Shown here one piece after another: positions 51,751 to 61,152 of a stretch of 64,000 nucleotides of DNA; position 1 is the stretch's first letter, and each line of letters begins with the position of its first letter. Source of the stretch: Streptomyces griseoincarnatus. Lineage in GTDB: Bacteria > Actinomycetota > Actinomycetes > Streptomycetales > Streptomycetaceae. The notes beneath the pieces were generated by a model. That model was not told the origin of the DNA and ran no database searches. It worked only from the letters and a program-made list of their open reading frames with translations. The translations under genes were made by a program, and so were the position numbers. Where the stretch lies: assembly GCA_014649575.1 (NCBI GenBank), contig BMTH01000010.1, forward strand, positions 216,361-280,360, given 5' to 3'.

Positions 51751-53262
51751 TCAGTCCTCGCCCTCCTCGGCCCAGCCGAGGCTCTTCTCCACCGCCTTGC
51801 GCCAGTTGCGGTACTCACGGTCCCGCACGGACGAGGACATGGCGGGCGTCCACTCGGCGTCCTTCCGCCAGTGCGACTTCAGCTCGTCCAGGCCGTTCCA
51901 CACGCCCGTGGCCAGTCCGGCCGCGTACGCGGCGCCCAGGCAGGTCGTCTCCGACACCCGGGGCCTGATCACCGGCACGTCGAGCACGTCCGCCTGGTGC
52001 TGCATCAGCAGGCCGTTCTTCGTCATGCCGCCGTCCACCTTCAGGGTGGTGATGCGTACCCCCGAGTCCTGGTACATGGCGTCGACGACCTCGCGCGTCT
52101 GCCAGCTCGTCGCCTCCAGCACCGCCCGCGCCAGATGCCCCTTGGTGACGTAACGGGTCAGGCCCGTGACCACACCGCGGGCGTCGGAGCGCCAGTACGG
52201 GGCGAAGAGGCCGGAGAACGCGGGCACGATGTAGGCGCCGCCGTTGTCCCCCACGCTCGCGGCGAGCGGCTCGATCTCGTCCGCGGTGCGGATGATGCCG
52301 AGCTGGTCGCGGAACCACTGCACCAGCGCGCCCGTGATGGCGATCGACCCCTCCAGGCAGTAGACGGGCGCCTCGTCGCCGATCTTGTAGCCCATGGTGG
52401 TGAGCAGCCCGTGCTTCGACGGAACCGGCCGGTCACCGGTGTTGAGCAGCAGGAAACTCCCGGTGCCGTAAGTGTTCTTGGCGCTGCCGACGTCGTAGCA
52501 GGCCTGTCCGAAGACCGCGGCCTGCTGGTCGCCCAGCGCGGAGGCGACGGGCACCCCGGAGAGCTGGCCGACGGCGGTGCCGTAGACCTCGGCGGAGGAC
52601 CTGATCTCCGGGAGCACCGCCTCCGGGACGTTCATCGCGGCGAGGACGGTCGGGTCCCACTGGAGGGTCTCCAGGTTCATCAGCATGGTCCGCCCGGCGT
52701 TGGTCACGTCGGTGGCGTGCCGTCCCCCGTCGGCGCCGCCCGTGAGGTTCCAGATCAGCCAGGAGTCGATGGTGCCGAAGGCGATCTCGCCGTTCTCCGC
52801 GCGGGCCCGCAGCCCGGGCACGTTGTCGAGCAGCCAGGCGGCCTTCGGGCCGGAGAAATAGCTGGCCAGCGGGAGACCCGTACGGTCGCGGAACCGGTCC
52901 TGCCCGTCGGAGCCGCCGAGCTGCGCGCACAGCCCGGCGGTCCTGGTGTCCTGCCACACGATGGCGTTGTGCACGGGCTTGCCCGTGGACCGGTCCCACA
53001 GGACCGTCGTCTCACGCTGGTTGGTGATGCCCAGCGCACTGAGCTGGTCGGCGCGCAGGCCCGCCCTGGCGAGCGCGCCGGCCACCACCGCCTGCACCTT
53101 GGACCAGATCTCGGTGGCGTCGTGCTCCACCCAGCCCGGCTTCGGGAAGATCTGGCGGTGCTCGCGCTGGTCGACGGCGACGATGGCGCCGTTCTGGTCG
53201 AAGACGATGCAACGGCTGGAGGTGGTGCCCTGGTCGATCGCGGCGACGAACTTGTCCGTCAT
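51751..53262 (-). CDS. glpK: Glycerol kinase
   Basis: 503 aa FGGY-family kinase that phosphorylates glycerol to glycerol-3-phosphate. N-terminal ATP site FVAAIDQGTTSSRCIVFDQ, glycerol-binding TNQRETTVLWDRSTGKP, and C-terminal LKVDGGMTKNGLLMQ are conserved. It follows glpF by 27 bases in the same direction. No gylR-type regulator is adjacent. Confidence 0.96.
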   Translation of the reverse strand: MTDKFVAAIDQGTTSSRCIVFDQNGAIVAVDQREHRQIFPKPGWVEHDATEIWSKVQAVVAGALARAGLRADQLSALGITNQRETTVLWDRSTGKPVHNAIVWQDTRTAGLCAQLGGSDGQDRFRDRTGLPLASYFSGPKAAWLLDNVPGLRARAENGEIAFGTIDSWLIWNLTGGADGGRHATDVTNAGRTMLMNLETLQWDPTVLAAMNVPEAVLPEIRSSAEVYGTAVGQLSGVPVASALGDQQAAVFGQACYDVGSAKNTYGTGSFLLLNTGDRPVPSKHGLLTTMGYKIGDEAPVYCLEGSIAITGALVQWFRDQLGIIRTADEIEPLAASVGDNGGAYIVPAFSGLFAPYWRSDARGVVTGLTRYVTKGHLARAVLEATSWQTREVVDAMYQDSGVRITTLKVDGGMTKNGLLMQHQADVLDVPVIRPRVSETTCLGAAYAAGLATGVWNGLDELKSHWRKDAEWTPAMSSSVRDREYRNWRKAVEKSLGWAEEGED

Positions 53263-53289
53263 GACGTCCCCTTCGTCGGTGCTGCGGAG

Positions 53290-54015
53290 TCAGAACGCTG
53301 CGTTGAACACGAGCCCGGACAGCGCCCCGCCGATGAGCGGCCCCACGACGGGGACCCAGGCGTACCCCCAGTCCGAGGTGCCCTTGCGGGGGATCGGCAG
53401 CAGCGCGTGCACGATGCGCGGGCCGAGGTCACGGGCCGGGTTGATGGCGTATCCGGTGGGGCCGCCCAGCGACAGGCCGATGCCGACGACCAGGAACGAC
53501 ACGATGAGGATCGCGGTGCCCGACTCGCCGAGCCCTTCGGTGAGCCCGAACGCCAGGATCGGCAGGACCAGGCCCATGGTCGCGATGATCTCGGTGACGA
53601 GGTTGGCGACCGGGCGGCGGATCGCCGGGGTGGTGGAGAAGATGCCGAGCGTCGGCTGGGAGATGTCCTCCTCGGCGTTGGCCTCGAACTGCGCGTAGTA
53701 CACCAGCCAGCACAGCAGGGCGCCCAGCACCGCGCCGACCATCTGACCGGCCACATAGATGTGGACGGTGTCCCACTCGCCGGTGTCGACGGCGATCCCG
53801 AGGGTGACCGCCGGGTTGAGGTGGCCTCCGGACAGCGGGGCCGCGGAGTACGCCCCGGCCATCACGCCGAAGCCCCAGCCGAACGCGATGACCACCCAGC
53901 CGGCGTCCTTCGCCTTCGAGTAGTTGAGGACGACGGCGGCGACCACGCCGGCGCCGAAGAGGATGAGGATGGCGGTGCCGATGACCTCGCCGACGAATAT
54001 GTCTCCGTTGCTCAT
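53290..54015 (-). CDS. glpF: Glycerol facilitator (aquaglyceroporin)
   Basis: 241 aa, six membrane segments. The two NPA boxes are at residues 67-69 (SGGHLNPAVTLG) and 192-194 (GYAINPARDLGPR); the Asp in NPARD marks the glycerol-conducting subgroup. GGAG lies 5 bases before the ATG. It is the first gene of the glpF-glpK unit. Confidence 0.95.
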   Translation of the reverse strand: MSNGDIFVGEVIGTAILILFGAGVVAAVVLNYSKAKDAGWVVIAFGWGFGVMAGAYSAAPLSGGHLNPAVTLGIAVDTGEWDTVHIYVAGQMVGAVLGALLCWLVYYAQFEANAEEDISQPTLGIFSTTPAIRRPVANLVTEIIATMGLVLPILAFGLTEGLGESGTAILIVSFLVVGIGLSLGGPTGYAINPARDLGPRIVHALLPIPRKGTSDWGYAWVPVVGPLIGGALSGLVFNAAF

Positions 54016-54343
54016 GGCGGCTCCTGGGCCGGGGCCCAGGACGGTCGGCCCCGGACCTCACGTGCAGGGTGCGTTTCCCGTGGCGACTTCAGCCGAAGGC
54101 AGGGAGGATCCGCGCCCCGCCCGGCGTCCGTGACGAGCGTGCCGTCGCAGCCGCATCGCCCGTGGGGAGTCCTGGCGTCGGTGGGACGCCTGCCGCGGCG
54201 CGCCGAAATGCGCCGAGTTGTACGGCGATGTCGACTGACACCGGAAGTGTTCACCGGCGGTCAGGAAGCGTCAAGGTCGGCGACAGAACGGGTCGGGGCG
54301 CCTGCTTCCGCGCGGCGGTCCCCGTCTGATAGATGCAGGGGGC
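54016..54343 (-). promoter_or_regulatory. glpF upstream region with a perfect hairpin near the ribosome-binding site
   Basis: CCTGGGCC (54023-54030) and GGCCCAGG (54033-54040) are perfect arms separated by GG, directly upstream of the glpF ribosome-binding site at 54018-54024. In mRNA this would fold next to the start codon. The remainder up to 54343 must hold promoters for glpF and the divergent peptidase gene; none is clear by eye. Confidence 0.4.
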
Positions 54344-55153
54344 ATGACACGTTCTCCCCGCGCGGTACGCGCCCTGGTCACCACTCTCGCCGCCCTGCTC
54401 ACCGCCACCGCGGCGGCCGCGCCCGCCCGGGCGACCCCTGAACCCAAGGCGCCCCGCGACTTCGTGGCCCTTCACAGCGTCGACCCGACGATCCTTCACG
54501 AGATCCGCTACGTCACCCCGCACAACTTCGTCGGCGAGCGCATCGACGGCTACCGGCAGCCGCTGTGCATCCTCACCCGCCCCGCCGCCGAGGCCCTCCG
54601 CACCGCCCAGCGCCGGCTGCTGCCGCAGGGCTACTCCCTCAAGGTGTACGACTGCTACCGCCCGCAGCGCGCCGTGGACCACTTCGTGCGCTGGGCCGAG
54701 GACCTCGACGACCAGACCATGAAGGCCGAGTTCTACCCGAACGTCGACAAGACCCGCCTGTTCGCCGACGGATACATCGCGGAGAAGTCCGGCCACAGCC
54801 GCGGCTCCACGGTCGACCTCACCCTCGTGAAGCTGCCCGCCCAGCCCACACGCCCCTACCACCCGGGCGAACCCCTCACCCCCTGTTTCGCGCCCCGGGA
54901 CGAGCGGTTCCCCGACAACTCCCTGGACATGGGCACCGGTTACGACTGCTTCGACACCCTCAGCCACACCCTCGACCCGCGCATCACGGGCGAGCAGCGC
55001 GCCAACCGGACGCTGCTCAAGAACACCCTGGAGGACCTCGGCTTCGTGAACCTCGCCGAGGAGTGGTGGCACTACACCTTCAAGCCCGAGGCGTACCCGG
55101 ACACCTACTTCGACTTCCCCGTGTCCCAAAGGTCCGTCGCCGGCCACCGCTAG
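54344..55153 (+). CDS. Exported VanX-like D-Ala-D-Ala dipeptidase (M15D)
   Basis: 269 aa. The signal peptide is RAVRALVTTLAALLTATAAAAPARA with cleavage near residue 30. The zinc site is complete: SGHSRGSTVDL gives His151 and Asp158, and EEWWHYTF gives Glu240 and His243; Arg107 in VYDCYRPQRA matches the VanX active-site Arg. VanX itself is cytoplasmic and linked to glycopeptide resistance; an exported version more likely trims peptidoglycan peptides. No vanH or vanA is adjacent. Confidence 0.9.
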   Translation: MTRSPRAVRALVTTLAALLTATAAAAPARATPEPKAPRDFVALHSVDPTILHEIRYVTPHNFVGERIDGYRQPLCILTRPAAEALRTAQRRLLPQGYSLKVYDCYRPQRAVDHFVRWAEDLDDQTMKAEFYPNVDKTRLFADGYIAEKSGHSRGSTVDLTLVKLPAQPTRPYHPGEPLTPCFAPRDERFPDNSLDMGTGYDCFDTLSHTLDPRITGEQRANRTLLKNTLEDLGFVNLAEEWWHYTFKPEAYPDTYFDFPVSQRSVAGHR

Positions 55154-55202
55154 ACAGCCCTGCCGACTCACGCCCCTTCCGCCATCGGATACAGTCCCGC
55201 GC

Positions 55203-55733
55203 GTGTCCGATACTCACGTTCCCAACTCCGCGGCGGGCAGCCACTGTTCGTCCTGCGGCGCGCCCTACGGAGAGGGCGTCTCCGGCTGGCCGCGCACCTG
55301 CCCCGCCTGCGGCGCCGTCGCCTACCGCAACCCGCTCCCCGTCGCCGTGGCCCTCCAGCCCGTGTACGACACCCACGGCACCGCCCTGGTCGTCGTCACC
55401 CGGGCGATCCCGCCCGCCAAGGGCGGCACCGCCCTGCCCGGCGGTTACATCGACCACGGCGAGGACTGGCGCCAGGCCGTCGTCCGCGAACTCAAGGAGG
55501 AGACCGGCTTCGACGCGGAGAGCCGCGACGTCCGGCTCGTCGACGCCATGAGCGCCCCTGACGGCCACCTGCTGCTCTTCGGTCTGCTCCCCGAACGCCC
55601 GGCGGCCGACCTGCCCGCCTCCGCGCCCACCGACGAGACCGAGGGAACGCACCTGCTGCGCCGTCCCGAGGAACTCGCCTTCCCCCTGCACACCGTGGCG
55701 GTACGCGCCTTCTTCGAGGGCCGCTACATCTGA
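55203..55733 (+). CDS. NUDIX hydrolase with N-terminal zinc ribbon
   Basis: 176 aa from a GTG. A zinc ribbon (Cys15, Cys18, Cys33, Cys36) precedes the NUDIX box GGYIDHGEDWRQAVVRELKEETGF (quoted residues about 80-103 contain the GX5EX7REUXEEXGU pattern). Such proteins resemble NADH pyrophosphatase-like or ADP-ribose pyrophosphatases; the substrate cannot be told. Its 3' end overlaps the convergent GH31-like gene by 10 bases. Confidence 0.85.
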   Translation: MSDTHVPNSAAGSHCSSCGAPYGEGVSGWPRTCPACGAVAYRNPLPVAVALQPVYDTHGTALVVVTRAIPPAKGGTALPGGYIDHGEDWRQAVVRELKEETGFDAESRDVRLVDAMSAPDGHLLLFGLLPERPAADLPASAPTDETEGTHLLRRPEELAFPLHTVAVRAFFEGRYI

Positions 55734-57904
55734 GCGCCCGTCCCGTCGAGCCCGCGGACGCGTACCGGCCGGGACGGCTCCTGAGCACCGTCCTCCGTCT
55801 CCCGCCGTACGACGACTCGCGGGCCCGAGCGGGTCACCGAGTACCGCTCGGCCTCCGGCCCGTCCCCGTCGTCGCCGCTCTCCGGCACCACCAGCCCGCC
55901 CCCGCTGCGGCCCGGGGCGGGCGCCCACACCTCCAGCTCGGTCCCGCCGTCCTCCGCGCGCACCGGCAGCACCGCACCCGCCCGCGCGAACACGGGTATC
56001 CGCTCCAGCGGGGCATCGACCAGCACCTTCGCCGGCCCCTCGTACGCCCGCCCCGTCGCCGTGTCGTACCACCGCCCGCGCGGCAGCCGCACCTCCCGCC
56101 GGACCGCGCCCGGCTCCAGCACCGGCGCCACCAGCAGCGCGTCACCCAGCAGGAAGGCGTCCTCGCAGTCCCGCAACTCCCGTTCCTCCGGCGCCGGCCA
56201 CCACACCGGCCGCACCATCGGCGCCCCGGTCCGCCGCGCGAGGTGCGCCAGCGTCACGAAGTACGGCAGCAGCCGCCGCCGCTCGCCCAGCGCCACGCGC
56301 GCATGCCCCAGCACCGCCGCGCCGTGCTCCCACGGCCCGCCGTCCGCCGGACCCACGGCGCCCGTGCGCAGCAACGGCAGATACGCGGCCAACTGAAGTC
56401 GGCGCACGTACAGTTCACAGCCGCCGTCCCGGCCGCCGCCCACGACGTCCGGCCCCGAGAACGGCACACCGCACAACCCGAGCCCCACCACCCGCGCGAG
56501 GGACGCCCGCAGCCCGGGCCAGCCCACGGCACCCTCGCCCGACCACACCCCGCCGTACCGCTGCGACCCCGGCCACCCGGACGGTGACAGCACCAACGGC
56601 CGCTCGTCGGCGGGCACCTCGTCCCGCAGACCCTCGTGCGCAGCCCGGCCCAGGCACAAAGCGTCCGCGCGCCCGAACGGGACGGAGCCGTCGACCGTGT
56701 GCCACACCCCCGCGAAGCCCCGCGCCGCCTGCCCCGCGTACCGCACGCGCGCGTCGGGGAGATCCGGGAACACCCCCTCGCCACGCCGGTCCTCCGCACG
56801 TACCGCCGCGGGCACCACCGACACCAGCCGTACCCCCTCCCGCCGCAGCTCGTCCGCCAGCACCGGCAGCTTCGGGAAGCGGTCCTGGTCGACCGTGAAC
56901 GCCCGGCCGCCGTCCAGGTGACCGTCCCCCAGATGCACCGCGTCCAGCGGCAGCCCCCGCTCGAGGTGACCGGCGACCACCCGCCGCACCTCGTCCTCCC
57001 CGCCGGCGCCCTCCCGCACATGGTGATGGCCGAAGGCCCACGCGGGCGGCAGCGCCGGCGCCCCGGCCAGCGACGCCCACGTCAGAAGCACCCGCGCCGG
57101 CGTGCCCGCCATCACCCAGCCGCGCACCGGACCGCCCTCCATGCGCAGCTCGCTCGTGCCCACCCGGTCGTGCCCGGAACCGGCGCCCTCCGCGCCCTCC
57201 CGCAGCGTCAGCGTGCCGTCCCACGGGTTGTCGACGAACAGCAGATGCGTGCCCGCGTCGGCCACCACCAACTGCACGGGCATCGTCACCGGCGCCGCGC
57301 TCCCCGTCCCCGTCACGCCGTTCCCCATCCGGTGGGCGCCGTCCCGCGGCCGCGGCCCCTCCACCGGGCCGCCCGGGCCGAAGAAACGGGCGTCCGCAGG
57401 CACCTCCGACCGCTGCATCCACCGCGCCGGGCCGCCGTCCTCCGCCTCCCACCACCGTGGCGGCAGGTCCCGCCGCAACGTCACACCCCCGGGCGTGAGC
57501 ACCTCCAGCGCACCGTGCCGCGACACCGCGACCGTCACCCGCTCGGCCACCACACGCCAGCCGCCGTCCGTGTCCGGCTCCAGCTCCGCCCGCGGATCCG
57601 GCTCGGGACACGCGCCGGCCAACGCGTACGACGGCTCCGGACCGGCTCCGTCCCACCCCCAGAACACGGCGCCGTTCACCGCGACGAGCACGCGCAGCTC
57701 CGAGCGGGCGAACCGGATCACACCCCCACCGGGACCGGGCTCCACCTTCCGCACCGCGCCCGGCACCCGCGCCCGCACCCGCGGCCCCGGCCCGGTGGCG
57801 TCCGCACCCCGCCTGCGCCACGCTGCTCGTACGGTACGGGGCCCCCGTGCCGCTCCCGCCACACCGACCGACCACCACGAACGCACCAGGTCACGACCGT
57901 TCAT
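55724..57904 (-). CDS. GH31-like protein with altered catalytic motifs
   Basis: 726 aa. The overall fold pattern is GH31 (alpha-glucosidase/xylosidase): WAFGHHHVREGAGGEDEVRRV, FTVDQDRFPKLPVLADELRREG, LVLSPSGWPGSQRYGGVWSG, GVPFSGPDVVGGG and LLPYFVTLAHLARRTGAP. But the nucleophile motif, usually GxWxDMNEP, reads GVWHTVDGS (residues 399-407), and the acid/base loop, usually SGDN, reads SGEG (455-458). The substrate loop HLDxxYM also changed to HLGDGHLD (324-331). A non-catalytic or modified function is therefore likely. Confidence 0.8.
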   Translation of the reverse strand: MNGRDLVRSWWSVGVAGAARGPRTVRAAWRRRGADATGPGPRVRARVPGAVRKVEPGPGGGVIRFARSELRVLVAVNGAVFWGWDGAGPEPSYALAGACPEPDPRAELEPDTDGGWRVVAERVTVAVSRHGALEVLTPGGVTLRRDLPPRWWEAEDGGPARWMQRSEVPADARFFGPGGPVEGPRPRDGAHRMGNGVTGTGSAAPVTMPVQLVVADAGTHLLFVDNPWDGTLTLREGAEGAGSGHDRVGTSELRMEGGPVRGWVMAGTPARVLLTWASLAGAPALPPAWAFGHHHVREGAGGEDEVRRVVAGHLERGLPLDAVHLGDGHLDGGRAFTVDQDRFPKLPVLADELRREGVRLVSVVPAAVRAEDRRGEGVFPDLPDARVRYAGQAARGFAGVWHTVDGSVPFGRADALCLGRAAHEGLRDEVPADERPLVLSPSGWPGSQRYGGVWSGEGAVGWPGLRASLARVVGLGLCGVPFSGPDVVGGGRDGGCELYVRRLQLAAYLPLLRTGAVGPADGGPWEHGAAVLGHARVALGERRRLLPYFVTLAHLARRTGAPMVRPVWWPAPEERELRDCEDAFLLGDALLVAPVLEPGAVRREVRLPRGRWYDTATGRAYEGPAKVLVDAPLERIPVFARAGAVLPVRAEDGGTELEVWAPAPGRSGGGLVVPESGDDGDGPEAERYSVTRSGPRVVVRRETEDGAQEPSRPVRVRGLDGTGAQM

Positions 57905-58117
57905 GTTGCTCACCCTGCCATCGACCGCGCCCCGCAAGTGTGGCGTTCAGCTTCCGTTAACCCGTGATCGGACCACATCTTCACGACAGGGACTATGTGG
58001 GGGGCACCCTGGTGCAGAAGTCGATCACGTGGCATCGTCCCTGTCAGCCGCGTCACGCGCACACCCCAGCCCGTGCGCGGAGGACGCACACGACGCGCAC
58101 AGTCCGGGAGCCGCCCC

Positions 58118-60085
58118 ATGTCGACCGTGAACCCTCAGCCGCTCTGGCAGCCGACAGCGGAACGTATCGCCGAGGCCCGCATCACCCGGTTCCAGGCCTG
58201 GGCCGCCGAACACCACGGCGCCCCCGCGGACGGCGGTTACGCGGCACTCCACCGGTGGTCCGTCGAGGAGCTGGAGACCTTCTGGAAAGCGGTCACCGAG
58301 TGGTTCGACGTCCGCTTCACCACGCCGTACGAGCGCGTCCTCGGCGATCCCTCCATGCCCGGCGCCCAGTGGTTCCCCGGAGCGACCCTCAACTACGCCG
58401 AGCACGCCTTGCGCGCCGCCGGCTCCCGCGCGGACCAGCCGGCCCTGCTCCACGTGGACGAGACCCACGACCCCCGGCCCGTCACCTGGGCCGACCTGCG
58501 CCGCCAGGTCGGCTCCCTCGCCGCCGAACTGCGCGCCCTCGGCGTACGCCCCGGCGACCGCGTCAGCGGCTACCTGCCCAACATCCCCGAGGCCGTCGTC
58601 GCCCTCCTCGCCACCGCGGCCGTCGGCGGCGTGTGGACCTCCTGCGCCCCCGATTTCGGCGCCCGCAGCGTCCTCGACCGCTTCCAGCAGGTCGAACCGG
58701 TCGTCCTGTTCACCGTCGACGGCTACCGCTACGGCGGCAAGGAACACGACCGCCGCGGGATCGTCGCCGAACTCCGACGCGAACTGCCCACCCTGCGCGC
58801 CGTCGTGCACATCCCGCTGCTCGGCACCGAAGCCCCCGACGGCGCTCTGGAGTGGTCCGCCCTCACCGCCGCGGACACCGCACCGGTCTTCGAGCAGGTG
58901 CCCTTCGACCACCCCCTGTGGGTGCTCTACTCCTCCGGCACCACCGGACTGCCCAAGGCCATCGTCCAGTCCCAGGGCGGCATCCTCGTCGAGCACCTCA
59001 AGCAGCTCGGCCTGCACTGCGACCTCGGCCCCGAGGACCGCTTCTTCTGGTACACCTCCACCGGCTGGATGATGTGGAACTTCCTCGTCTCCGGCCTCCT
59101 CACCGGCACCACCGTCGTCCTCTACGACGGCAGCCCCGGACACCCCGACACCGGCGCCCAGTGGCGCATCGCCGAACGCACCGGAGCCACCCTCTACGGC
59201 ACCTCCGCCGCGTACGTCATGGCCTGCCGCAAGGCCGGCGTCCACCCCTCGCGCGACCACGACCTGTCCGCCGTGAAGTGCGTGGCCACCACCGGCTCCC
59301 CGCTGCCGCCCGACGGCTTCCGCTGGCTGCACGACGAGGTCCGCCACGACCTGTGGATCGCCTCCGTCAGCGGCGGCACCGACGTCTGTTCCTGCTTCGC
59401 CGGAGCCGTCCCCACCCTCCCCGTCCACGTCGGCGAGCTCCAGGCCCCCTGCCTCGGCACCGACCTGCAGTCCTGGGGCCCCAGCGGCAAGCCCCTCACC
59501 GACGAGGTCGGCGAACTCGTGGTCACCAACCCCATGCCGTCCATGCCGATCCACTTCTGGAACGACCCCGACGGCAGCCGCTACCACGACAGCTACTTCG
59601 ACACCTACCCCGGCGTCTGGCGCCACGGCGACTGGATCACCCTCACCTCGCGCGGCTCCGTCGTCATCCACGGCCGCTCCGACTCCACCCTCAACCGCCA
59701 GGGCGTCCGCATGGGCTCCGCCGACATCTACGAGGCCGTCGAACGACTCCCCGAGATCAAGGAGTCCCTGGTCGTCGGCATCGAACAGCCCGACGGCGGC
59801 TACTGGATGCCGCTCTTCGTCCACCTGGCGCCCGGCGCCACCCTCGACGACGACCTGACCGACCGCATCAGGAAGACCATCCGTACCCAGCTCTCACCCC
59901 GGCACGTCCCTGACGAGATCATCGAGGTGCCCGGCATCCCGCACACCCTCACCGGCAAGCGCATCGAGGTCCCGGTCAAGCGACTCCTCCAGGGCACCCC
60001 CCTCGAGAAGGCCGTCAACCCCGGCTCCATCGACAACCTCGACCTGCTCGCCCACTACCAGGAGCTGGCCCGCACCCGCCCCTGA
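58118..60085 (+). CDS. Acetoacetyl-CoA synthetase
   Basis: 655 aa acyl-adenylate-forming enzyme that activates acetoacetate with ATP and CoA. AMP motif WVLYSSGTTGLPKAIVQSQG, RFFWYTSTGWMMWNFLVSGL, and SGGTDVCSCFAG are typical of AACS; the C-terminal GKRIEVPVKRLLQG carries the catalytic lysine. The ATG at 58118 has GGAG upstream. It links ketone-body or polyhydroxyalkanoate/leucine breakdown to acetyl-CoA; from memory it matches SCO1393. Confidence 0.93.
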   Translation: MSTVNPQPLWQPTAERIAEARITRFQAWAAEHHGAPADGGYAALHRWSVEELETFWKAVTEWFDVRFTTPYERVLGDPSMPGAQWFPGATLNYAEHALRAAGSRADQPALLHVDETHDPRPVTWADLRRQVGSLAAELRALGVRPGDRVSGYLPNIPEAVVALLATAAVGGVWTSCAPDFGARSVLDRFQQVEPVVLFTVDGYRYGGKEHDRRGIVAELRRELPTLRAVVHIPLLGTEAPDGALEWSALTAADTAPVFEQVPFDHPLWVLYSSGTTGLPKAIVQSQGGILVEHLKQLGLHCDLGPEDRFFWYTSTGWMMWNFLVSGLLTGTTVVLYDGSPGHPDTGAQWRIAERTGATLYGTSAAYVMACRKAGVHPSRDHDLSAVKCVATTGSPLPPDGFRWLHDEVRHDLWIASVSGGTDVCSCFAGAVPTLPVHVGELQAPCLGTDLQSWGPSGKPLTDEVGELVVTNPMPSMPIHFWNDPDGSRYHDSYFDTYPGVWRHGDWITLTSRGSVVIHGRSDSTLNRQGVRMGSADIYEAVERLPEIKESLVVGIEQPDGGYWMPLFVHLAPGATLDDDLTDRIRKTIRTQLSPRHVPDEIIEVPGIPHTLTGKRIEVPVKRLLQGTPLEKAVNPGSIDNLDLLAHYQELARTRP

Positions 60086-60173
60086 CCGGTCACCCCGTCT
60101 CCTCCTCCGCACCCGTTGTCAGTGCCGCCGATTACGGTGAGTGAGCATTGATCGACCGTGCAGAGGGGGAGAC

Positions 60174-61064
60174 ATGGCGTACACCGACCACCGCACCCTG
60201 CGACGCGTCCTGCGCCGCGAGATCGTGGGCACCATCGGAGTGCTCACCGACGAACACGACTTCCGCGCCATGCGGCGCTACGACAGCTTCGTCTTCGACG
60301 ACCATCCCACCTACCTGAAACACGTCGAAGCCGTGCTGCGCACCCGCGCCCTCGAGGGCAGTCACACCACGGTGGCCCTCTTCGACCCCGAGGAGTACGC
60401 CGACTGGTGCACCCAGCACGGCCACGACCCCGACAGCCACCTCAGCCGCAGCCGCTTCACCGCCGAGCGCGCCGTCACCGGACCCGCCGTCCCCTACGAC
60501 GGCCGGCCCCTGTCCGACCTCATGACCACCCTCGTCGACGAGGCCGTGCGCCGCGCCACCTGGGAGTACGCCACGATGCTCCTCGCCCGGCTCGGCCCTT
60601 GCGCCTCCTGCGGCGAGGACCTCGGACACGCGGCCTTCACCCGCGCCTCCCGCCTCGTCTCCCGCATCCTCGACAGCGCGCCACCGGGCGACCGCCATCT
60701 CGTCTGCAGCGTCTCCGGACCACCCGAATCCCTGGTCGCCGTGCTGCACGCCGACGACACCGACGACGGCGTCCGCATCGACGACACCGAAGCCCTGGAG
60801 TTCACCACCGTCCTGGCCGTCGGCCTCGCCACCGCCGGCCCCGGCGGCCTCGTGATGCGCATCAGCACCCCGGGCGCCCCCGACCGCATCCACGGCTGGC
60901 GCATCCGGGGCCACGGACTCGTCCCCCTCACCGCCGGAGAGGTCTTCGACGCCTACTGCACCGACACCGAGACCGGCGAGATCATCCCACCCGAGTCCGA
61001 CGTCGACTACTGCGCGTCACCCGACCTCACGGACGCCGACCCCGGCCCCGACCACCGCCACTGA
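60174..61064 (+). CDS. Conserved Streptomyces protein of unknown function
   Basis: 296 aa from the ATG at 60174 (AGGGGGAGAC upstream). It starts MAYTDHRTLRRVLRREIVGT and contains a CASCG motif (about 142-146), LVDEAVRRATWEYATMLLARLG and GWRIRGHGLVPLTAGEVFDAY. It has no membrane segment or known domain. It lies 88 bases after the acetoacetyl-CoA synthetase and ends at a hairpin facing ptsI. Confidence 0.72.
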   Translation: MAYTDHRTLRRVLRREIVGTIGVLTDEHDFRAMRRYDSFVFDDHPTYLKHVEAVLRTRALEGSHTTVALFDPEEYADWCTQHGHDPDSHLSRSRFTAERAVTGPAVPYDGRPLSDLMTTLVDEAVRRATWEYATMLLARLGPCASCGEDLGHAAFTRASRLVSRILDSAPPGDRHLVCSVSGPPESLVAVLHADDTDDGVRIDDTEALEFTTVLAVGLATAGPGGLVMRISTPGAPDRIHGWRIRGHGLVPLTAGEVFDAYCTDTETGEIIPPESDVDYCASPDLTDADPGPDHRH

Positions 61065-61089
61065 CCCCGGACGGCGAGGGCGGACAGCA

Positions 61090-61123
61090 CGAGGGGCGCC
61101 CCACCGAAGTGGAGCGCCCCTCG
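61090..61123. terminator. Bidirectional hairpin between conserved gene and ptsI
   Basis: CGAGGGGCGC (61090-61099) pairs with GCGCCCCTCG (61114-61123), and the inner CCAC/GTGG continues the stem. Confidence 0.85.
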
Positions 61124-61152
61124 GCACACGGCCTCGCGGGGCCCGGCGAGGA

